Below, in pieces: positions 58,101-64,000 of a stretch of 64,000 nt of DNA. Location: contig NZ_JADKCX010000015.1 of assembly GCF_016718685.1 (NCBI RefSeq), positions 1 to 64,000 of the forward strand. Reading direction: 5' to 3'. Position numbers and translations under genes: made by a program. A model generated the notes under the pieces. That model was not told where the DNA came from. It saw only the letters and a program-made list of their open reading frames with translations, and did no database searches. The stretch comes from Haliscomenobacter sp. (lineage in GTDB: Bacteria; Bacteroidota; Bacteroidia; Chitinophagales; Saprospiraceae). Each line of letters begins with the position of its first letter. Within the stretch, counting starts at the first letter, position 1.

Positions 58101-58337
58101 TTGATGACGGCACTGGTTGCTGCGCTGGCCTTAATTCCACTTACCCTCGATGCCCAGGCTGCGGGCAAGGAAATTCTTTACCCGGTAGCTACGGTGATTT
58201 TGGGAGGTTTACTTTCATCCACCTTGTTAGACATGATTGTTACCCCATCTATATTCTGGCTTTGGGGTGAACAAGCTGTTCACGACTATTTTCAAGGCAA
58301 GAACCAATCGGTCTCTTTAACTCAAGATAAGCATTGA
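55191..58337 (+). CDS. Heavy-metal RND pump, HME5-like
   Basis: An intact 1048-aa pump with TM4 motif AIGELVDDAIVDVEN, similar to the pump at 43259 but not identical. Motif ASRNGIMMISHY is the counterpart of ATRNGILLVSRY. It exports a heavy metal using the proton gradient. Followed by TolC and adaptor genes, with TolC starting 2 bp after its stop. Confidence 0.9.
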   Translation: MLNRVIQFSLQNRLFVVASAALLLVWGTWTTVHLPVDVLPDLNRPRVTVFLEAGGMSPEEIEVQAVLPIETALNGSPGVEVVRSSSSRGIGLVFIEFDWDVDLYRARQLVAEKLSTVPLPNGIVPVMGPISSVMGQIMLVGVTAKVPKGKTIDPEKAAEIRTLADFTIRRRLLAIKGVAQVIPIGGDRLQYQVLVCSAKLKQYNLTLEDINLALENANLNSTGSFFNRYGSEVLISVLGRAKNLEDLQGTVVVNRGGSPVLLSQVADVQFGAAIKRGDASINAKPAVILTVEKQPGANTVTLTEDIEQALNELKLSLPSDIELNPKVFQQKNFIVHALTNVEEALRDGFILVIIVLFLFLLNFRTTIITLTAIPLSLVITALIFKWFNISINTLTLGGLAIAIGELVDDAIVDVENVFRRLRENKELENPKNPLQVIYDASSEVRNSIVYATIIVVLVFLPLFQLQGIEGRIFAPLGIAYITSILASLLVSLSVTPALCAYLLPRSNLNEGKESALVRWLKKQDVKLLHLGLSHPRMVLGFASALVVAALLVAMRFGTEFLPPFNEGSFTVNLYAPAGTSLEESNKIGTVAEQLMLRVKDVEYTARRTGRAELDEHVEPVSNSEIEVELKEDARPRSEVVADIRKQLANLAGVSVSIGQPISHRLDHLLSGVRAQIAIKIFGEDLTELRALAAQVQGVVKDIPGAVDVQVERQVLVPQLTIRIDRQALQRYGMQTGEVARDLEILYGGLVVSQILEGQKTFDLVLRSVAKDRENLENIRNTQIHTPEGVLIPLNSIAHIEYEKGINTVSHENSQRRIIVSANVQGRDLGSTAAAIQKAVGDKLKMPQGYFLEYGGQFEAQKEASRLIGILSVFALLGIFLVLYAHFRSWRIVLQVMLNIPLALVGSVIAVWLTGGTFSVATLVGFITLTGIASRNGIMMISHYLHLMEHEGEKFDQQMIIRGSLERLVPVLMTALVAALALIPLTLDAQAAGKEILYPVATVILGGLLSSTLLDMIVTPSIFWLWGEQAVHDYFQGKNQSVSLTQDKH

Positions 58338-58339
58338 TT

Positions 58340-59506
58340 ATGAAAACCTGGTTTTGTGGAATAATCCTGTTTTGCTTTTTGGCTTTTGCTGCCAATGCTC
58401 AGACCAATGCCGATGCTGCCGTAGCTGCTGCGCTACGCAATAATCCGCTGATCAGAGCCGCTACACTCGAAACCGAGGCTAAAAAATACGCTGAAAAAAA
58501 TGCGCTCCGTTTACCCAATCCCGAGGTAAATGCAGAAAGCCCTACTGGAGAGTTTTATGCCATAGGCATATTGCAGTCCTTCGAATTTCCTACGGTTTAC
58601 AATCGACAAAAAAAGGTGGCGCAAGCAGAAACAGCTTTAGCTCAGGTAGGTCAAAGGGTGAGTGAAAATGACCTGCGTTTTGCGGTACGTTCGCTCTACC
58701 TGGAAACGCAAGCCACGGAATTCCTGGCGCGGCAATGGGTTCAACGCGATAGCTTGTATCAGGTGATCAATGGTACTGCTCAACGACAATTTACCGCTGG
58801 TGAAATCGATTTGTTGCAAAAAACTTTGGTGGAAAATGAATTGGGTAAAATTCACCAGGAGCGCCTGAGCGCTGAACAACTACTCAATGCGCTCCGGCAG
58901 CAATTGTCTACGCTGACAGGTATAGGCCAAGTGGGCGCTTTGACCCCGCTAAGCTTGGATTCGATTCCGCCAAGTTTTGTGCAAAATGTCACCGGCAATC
59001 CAAACTTGGCTTTTGCTCAGCAATCGGCTCAATTGGCGAACCAACAACTTGAATTGTCAAAAACGCAAGGCTTGCCCAATTTTTCAGCAGGTTACCTTAA
59101 CCAGGGCGTGCGGGGCACCCCGCTCGACTACCGTTTTAGGGTGACCGTTGGTATTCCCCTTTGGGTTGGGCAGTATCGTGCTGGGCGACAAAGTGCCGCA
59201 AGCCAGGCACAAGCTGCCCAAAGTCGAGCCGCAGGCGAACTGCAAACGCTTAACCTTGAATTATTTCGAGCACAAGCGGATTGGACTACAGGGCTGAACC
59301 AGGTGCGCTATTACGAACGGGAGGCATTGCCGCGTGGTCGCACCATTATTGCTACTGCTACCCGCATGCGCGAGGCTGGTCAGGTAGACTACCTCAATTT
59401 TCTACGTACTCTCGACGAAGCTTTTACGATTCAACGTGAATATGTTGCGCAGCTTCAAAATGCCAACTTGTCCCGCATCAAATTACTTTATCTCGCTGGC
59501 CAATGA
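58340..59506 (+). CDS. TolC-family outer-membrane efflux protein
   Basis: About 388 aa from ATG 58340 with signal peptide (AANAQ) and TolC-type helices. Partner of the pump just upstream. The gene order here is pump-TolC-adaptor, unlike the 41730 operon, which is adaptor-pump-TolC. Confidence 0.9.
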   Translation: MKTWFCGIILFCFLAFAANAQTNADAAVAAALRNNPLIRAATLETEAKKYAEKNALRLPNPEVNAESPTGEFYAIGILQSFEFPTVYNRQKKVAQAETALAQVGQRVSENDLRFAVRSLYLETQATEFLARQWVQRDSLYQVINGTAQRQFTAGEIDLLQKTLVENELGKIHQERLSAEQLLNALRQQLSTLTGIGQVGALTPLSLDSIPPSFVQNVTGNPNLAFAQQSAQLANQQLELSKTQGLPNFSAGYLNQGVRGTPLDYRFRVTVGIPLWVGQYRAGRQSAASQAQAAQSRAAGELQTLNLELFRAQADWTTGLNQVRYYEREALPRGRTIIATATRMREAGQVDYLNFLRTLDEAFTIQREYVAQLQNANLSRIKLLYLAGQ

Positions 59507-59589
59507 TCATTAGGGGCAATAAAAAATAAGTATTCATTTTGCCCCACTACTTAGTTCCCAAGCTTTTTCATCTTTTTAAATCAGCAGTC

Positions 59590-61293
59590 ATGAATTCGCT
59601 TTATCTACGCATATTTTCAGTAGTTCTGTTTTATCTCAGCAGCGCTCCACTTGCTTTTGCGCATGGAGATGCGATCCCTACGGATCCTGGGGTTGCCAAA
59701 GACCACTTTACGGTATATGGCCAATCCGAACGGTATGAACTTAGCCTTTACTACTCCGAATTGAAGCCCGGGGAAGATGCTCACCTGCGCTTGTTTGTGG
59801 CCGATTACCAAAGCAACAAACCAATTGATAAGGCTTCGCTAAAAATCAGCAATGCTGATGGTAGCGCACTCAATATCGAGGTCAAGGCCATCGCTCCAGG
59901 AGTTTATGAATTGCATACTAAATTTCCTGCGGCCAAAACTTACAACTTGAATATCCAAATTAATCACCCTAATGGTGCTGACTTAATTGGTATTCAAGGG
60001 CTGCAAGTGGGCAAAGCCCTCGCGGCTGCCGAAGAGGCAGCAGACAAGGCTGCTTTAGGCACGTCTATGCCCTGGCTATGGTTGCTAGTTGGAGTAGCGC
60101 TTGGTGCGCTGATGATGAGTTTGATCAGCCGCCGCAAACGTGTACTCACTATTGTGCTGTTGCTGTTGAGTGCTTGGTTTACTATGCCAGATACAAATGC
60201 GGTCTTCGCTCATGGCGACGAGGAGCATGGCCCCAGCGCAGCAGGTGGAAGCAGCTTTGGGACGGCAGTCTACACGCCTAAAGAAACCCAGTTCTTGTTT
60301 GAAATCTTCACCGAAGCCATTGCCATTGGGGATTATCAATCGGCTGCCACGATATTCGGAACGATCATTCCTGCTTCCGAAGGCTTAGGGGTAGTAGTGG
60401 CTCCTCAGTCGGGTCGGATCACCAAAGTGAATGTTAAAGTGGGTCAAAAGGTAAATGCAGGCCAGGTTTTGGCCATCATGCGTCAAAACATTGGTACGCC
60501 TGATCAGGTTGGAATTGTAGCCAATAATGCTGGTTTAGCCGTGCAGATCGAAACGGCTAAAACCCGCCTTGCCGCTGCTAAGCGCGAGTATGAACGCTTG
60601 AAGAAAATTGAAGACATCGCGGCTGGTCGGGAGGTACAAGCTGCTGAGGCGGCTTATAATGCGGCTTTGACAGAATTACAAACACTGGAACGCCAGGCTG
60701 TGGGTGCCAATTCTTCTGCCAATAGCCGTACCCTTACGCTGCTGGCACCCATCTCAGGCGTGGTGGGAGCTTTTACCCTGACATCCGGTTCGGAAGTTGT
60801 TGCCGGACAGGCATTGCTGACGGTAACCAATTTGAACAAGGTATATGTAGAGGCTCAGGTTTTTGATCGCGATATTCCTTTGATTCAGACAAACAATGAT
60901 TTTATGGTCTATCGCTCTACTGCTGAACATAAAGCGGCCAAAGTACGCCTGCTCTCTCCTGCTCAGTCTATGAATGCCAGCAACCAAAGTCAGCGGGTGC
61001 TTTTTGAAATGGATAACCCTCAAAATGAGTTCAAAATTGGAGCGTTTGTTACCGTCAAAGTACTGAACCAACAGCGCAGTCGTCAGCTTACAGTTCCCAA
61101 TTCGGCGTTAACTGAAATCAATGGCCGATCAGCTGTCTTCATCAAACATGCTCCTGAGGAATACGAATTGGCTTATGTCCAAACAGGTGAAGATGATGGC
61201 ATGCGCACCCTGATCCTGAAGGGACTCGAAGAAAGCAATAAGATCGTAATCAACGGAGCTTACGAAGTGAAAATGATGTACCTAAATCAATAG
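59590..61293 (+). CDS. HME-RND adaptor with N-terminal domain and internal membrane helix
   Basis: About 567 aa from ATG 59590. Signal peptide (FAHGDAIPT) is followed by a Ig-like/FixH-like domain (about 25-150), then a second membrane helix (PWLWLLVGVALGALMM) and a basic stretch SRRKR, another hydrophobic segment, and HGDEEHG. From about residue 230 it is a classical adaptor with lipoyl-like half, coiled coil and beta-barrel. The extra N-terminal module and helices are unusual for CusB-type adaptors. Confidence 0.85.
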   Translation: MNSLYLRIFSVVLFYLSSAPLAFAHGDAIPTDPGVAKDHFTVYGQSERYELSLYYSELKPGEDAHLRLFVADYQSNKPIDKASLKISNADGSALNIEVKAIAPGVYELHTKFPAAKTYNLNIQINHPNGADLIGIQGLQVGKALAAAEEAADKAALGTSMPWLWLLVGVALGALMMSLISRRKRVLTIVLLLLSAWFTMPDTNAVFAHGDEEHGPSAAGGSSFGTAVYTPKETQFLFEIFTEAIAIGDYQSAATIFGTIIPASEGLGVVVAPQSGRITKVNVKVGQKVNAGQVLAIMRQNIGTPDQVGIVANNAGLAVQIETAKTRLAAAKREYERLKKIEDIAAGREVQAAEAAYNAALTELQTLERQAVGANSSANSRTLTLLAPISGVVGAFTLTSGSEVVAGQALLTVTNLNKVYVEAQVFDRDIPLIQTNNDFMVYRSTAEHKAAKVRLLSPAQSMNASNQSQRVLFEMDNPQNEFKIGAFVTVKVLNQQRSRQLTVPNSALTEINGRSAVFIKHAPEEYELAYVQTGEDDGMRTLILKGLEESNKIVINGAYEVKMMYLNQ

Positions 61294-61336
61294 GGTATTT
61301 GCCCTATTGATATTTTTCATATTTAAAATAATAAAC

Positions 61337-61786
61337 ATGAAAATGCTACTGTGTGCTGTTATTTTACTACTTGCTGGGCAAATGTTGTTGGCTCAGCCGA
61401 TGACGGATTCTAAAGGCCACCGAATCCTTGATTACAAAGGCCGAGTCTACCTGGAAAGTATGAAGTTGGGAAAAATCACCAAAGACAGCATTGTCAAAAA
61501 TGCCCAGGGCAAAAAAATCGCTTTCGTTCGACCAGGTGGAATACTAGTGGATGAAAATGGAAAAACGCTTGGACAGATGGGCAAAGACGGAAAAACTTAC
61601 TACGATGCAAATGGGCAATTGGTTTTTAAAGTCAAAGAAAATACAGACTCTGAAACCTGCGATATTCTGGATGCCGAAGGCAACGTAATCGGAAACGTGC
61701 ACAACACTTATAAGCCTTTGGTTTGTGCTATGCATTGCTTCATGAATGGCATGGATCTTCAGACGCATAAAAAGGTCAAGAAATGA
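61337..61786 (+). CDS. Exported protein with GK-type beta repeats
   Basis: About 149 aa from ATG 61337 with a signal peptide (LLAQ). The mature part is made of short beta repeats with pattern D..G..I...G: DSKGHRILDYKG, DENGKTLGQMGKDGK, DANGQLVFKV, DAEGNVIGNV. Two Cys and a His near CAMHCF may bind metal. Not assigned to a named family. It follows the adaptor gene by 43 bp and is probably in the same operon. Confidence 0.68.
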   Translation: MKMLLCAVILLLAGQMLLAQPMTDSKGHRILDYKGRVYLESMKLGKITKDSIVKNAQGKKIAFVRPGGILVDENGKTLGQMGKDGKTYYDANGQLVFKVKENTDSETCDILDAEGNVIGNVHNTYKPLVCAMHCFMNGMDLQTHKKVKK

Positions 61787-61988
61787 TTTCCTAATGAATG
61801 GTATAATCGTATTGTATTACAAATACTTGCGATTATACCTTCGGTTTGGCGCTATAAATACGATGAATCAAATCCTGCTTTAAGGCAATTCTTGCTGCCA
61901 TTCCTATTTTTGGAATGTCGGCATGATCTGGCAATCGGGAAGCTGTGCTTAAAAAAGTGCTGTCGATAAATGCTCATAAAACTGTGTC
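61787..61988. other. Intergenic region with a possible gene remnant
   Basis: No intact gene. On the minus strand about 45 codons are open (PKIGMAARIALKQDLIHR..) without a start codon, flanked by stops, so a decayed gene end is possible. An inverted repeat (TATAATCG at 61802-61809, CGATTATA at 61831-61838) lies near the upstream gene stop. Confidence 0.35.
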
Positions 61989-64000
61989 ATGGTTCAAAAA
62001 ATAATTGAGCTGGCGTTACAAAACAAGCTGATTGTGTTGATGATCTCAGCTGCCTTGTTCGCATATGGACTTTACTCCATCCAGAAAAACCCCATTGACG
62101 CCATTCCTGATCTTAGTGAGAATCAGGTCATCGTTTTCACGGAGTGGATGGGACGTAGCCCCCAGGTCATCGAAGATCAAGTTACCTACCCTCTAGTGAG
62201 TAACCTGCAAGGTATCCCACAGATCAAAAACATCCGTGGCACTTCGATGTTTGGGATGAGTTTCGTCTACGTAATTTTTGAAGATAATGTAAACATTTAC
62301 TGGGCCAGAACCAGGGTGTTGGAGCGCCTGAACTTTGCACAACGATTGTTGCCGCAGGGCGTGACACCTTCATTGGGTCCGGATGGAACAGGGGTTGGAC
62401 ATATCTTTTGGTACCATTTGGAGGCTCCAAAAATGGATCTCGGCGAACAAAGGGCTTTGCAAGATTGGTACATCAAATTTGCCTTGCAAACCGTCCCCGG
62501 GGTGGCCGAAGTAGCCTCTTTTGGTGGCTTTGAAAAGCAATACCAGTTGGTCATTGATCCGGTAAAATTGCAGTACTATAATATTTCACTGATGGACGTC
62601 ATGAATAAAGTCAAAGCGAACAACAATGATGTTGGCGGCAGGAAATTTGAAATGGCCGATATGGCTTACATCATTCGTGGTCTGGGGTACATCAAGAACA
62701 AGCAGGACATAGAAGAGATCGCCTTGAGCAATTACGATGGTATACCAATTAAGGTAAAAGACATCGGTAGAGTACAAATGGGGGGAGACTTGCGCCTTGG
62801 AATTTTTGACATGGATGGCCAAGGCGAGGTAGTTGGTGGAATTGTCGTGATGAGGTATGATGAAAATGCCAATAAAGTCATCGCAGCCATTAAAGAGAAA
62901 ATGCAAGAAGTAGAAAAAGGACTGCCAGAAGGTGTAACTTTTAAAACCTCTTATGACCGCAGCACCTTGATTCAGGAGGCGATAGCATCCGTAAAAGGTA
63001 CCCTGATTGAAGAAATCATTACGGTTTCAATTGTAGTACTCCTTTTTCTTTTTCATTGGCGAAGCGCGTTAATCATCCTCATTCAATTACCCATTTCTGT
63101 AGCGGCTGGTTTTATTTTCCTTGAGTTATTTGGCATTTCTTCCAACATCATGTCATTAACGGGCATTGCGCTGGCTATCGGTGTTGTAGTGGATGATGGT
63201 ATTGTAATGGTAGAAAATGCTTATCGACACATCAGTGAGGCCCAGGCAGAAAAATTCAATTCAACGCCTAAAATGTGAGCATGGCAAACAAGTTCAAACG
63301 AAAAAAAGACCCATTGACTGCTGAAGAAAGGGTTGCAATCATTGAAAAATCTTCCCAGCAAGTTGGTCCAGGGGTATTCAATTCCACGATCATTGTGGTT
63401 GCTTCATTTCTTCCAGTATTTCTGTTGACCGGGATGGAGGAAAACTCTTTCACCCACTGGCCTGGACAAAGACATTCATTCTGCTGATTGATGCAGTTTT
63501 GGCGATTACGCTTACTCCTGTATTGATCACATTTTTTCTGAAAGGAAATTTGAAACCTGAAAATGCCAACCCCATCACCAGAACTTTGGAAAAAATCTAT
63601 ACGCCTATATTGACTTTGTGTTTGAAGTGGCGCAAGACTACCCTGATGCTCAATATTGCTGCATTGGCTGCTGGTTTTGTGATGCTGACCCGCCTGGGCT
63701 CAGAGTTTATGCCTCCATTGGATGAAGGCTCTTTGTTGTTCATGCCTGTTACTTTACCCGATGTTTCCAATTCTGAGGTCAAGCGATTGTTGCAGGTGCA
63801 GGATAAATTAATCCGCACGGTGCCCGAAGTTGCTCATGTATTGGGCAAAGCTGGCCGGGCAAATACTGCAACCGACAATTCTCCCATCAGCATGATTGAA
63901 ACCATCATTCTATTGAAACCCAAAAATGAATGGCGGGAAGGCTTAACCAAAGAAAACATCATCAATGAATTGAACGCCAAAATGCAGATACCCGGAGTGA
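61989..64000 (+). CDS. CusA-type heavy-metal RND pump (3' partial, two frame changes)
   Basis: The N-terminal 429 residues are intact and contain TM4 motif AIGVVVDDGIVMVEN, the pattern I associate with CusA-like (HME4-type) pumps. The frame then breaks near 63275 (into SMANKFKRKKDPLT) and again near 63443, where ATGGAGGAAAACTCT lacks one A; with it the sequence reads KLFHPLAWTKTF as in related pumps. The last frame is open to the window end (reading ..KMQIPGV). It is the fourth RND pump of the window, probably for Cu/Ag. The frame breaks may be consensus errors. Confidence 0.83.

Overview
The window looks like a piece of a Bacteroidota chromosome, most likely of the Saprospirales type (Haliscomenobacter or Lewinella relatives). 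This rests on promoters of the TTTG-N19/20-TAnnTTTG type, almost no Shine-Dalgarno sequences, TonB receptors with a carboxypeptidase-regulatory-like N-terminal domain, a CzcA pump fused to its TolC partner, and small families (DUF6660-like, HYC_CC_PP-like, DUF2911) that I associate with Bacteroidota. The species call is inference. No rRNA, tRNA or CRISPR array was seen.

Layout. (1) 1-4716: housekeeping-like genes: a sterol desaturase that runs into two DUF2147 domains, a rhodanese/metallo-beta-lactamase protein, an MFS transporter and a second sterol desaturase. (2) 4783-9492: a mobile-element-like accessory block: a DUF4942 N6-methyltransferase, an ArdC-type antirestriction protein, a SLOG/DUF2493 protein and several small unknowns. 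(3) 9493-21069: a defence-island-like region. It holds a 229-bp imperfect palindrome, a Zorya-like module (broken zorA, intact zorB, HNH effector) and a large CHAT/NB-ARC/TPR protein split by a complete IS21 element with a 5-bp target duplication. Next to it are an unknown 126-aa gene and a cluster of tiny minus-strand genes for membrane or secreted peptides with their own promoters and UUCG-loop terminators. (4) 21353-64000: a metal (Cu/Ag/Zn/Co/Cd class) homeostasis island. It has three TonB-type receptors, four heavy-metal RND pumps with adaptors and TolC proteins, a P1B ATPase, a two-component system, HMA and HMBD metal-binding proteins, and several small His/Cys-rich exported proteins near the starts of operons. 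A separate small operon (48051-50927) encodes a di-haem cytochrome, a Rieske protein and a porin.

How the parts would work together: in the metal island, small exported His/Cys-rich proteins and HMA/HMBD proteins would bind metal in the periplasm, adaptor-pump-TolC complexes would expel it across the outer membrane, and the P-type ATPase would move it from cytosol to periplasm under control of a CusRS-like pair. In the defence region, ZorAB would form a proton-driven envelope sensor feeding an HNH nuclease, and the CHAT-STAND protein would be an NLR-like protease; both are disrupted here.

Caution on sequence quality: at least a dozen reading-frame breaks occur in otherwise well-conserved genes, many at homopolymers, and one stretch (26880-27140) is almost pure homopolymer and looks like a corrupted copy of a receptor gene. 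Some of the pseudogenes may therefore be consensus errors rather than biology.
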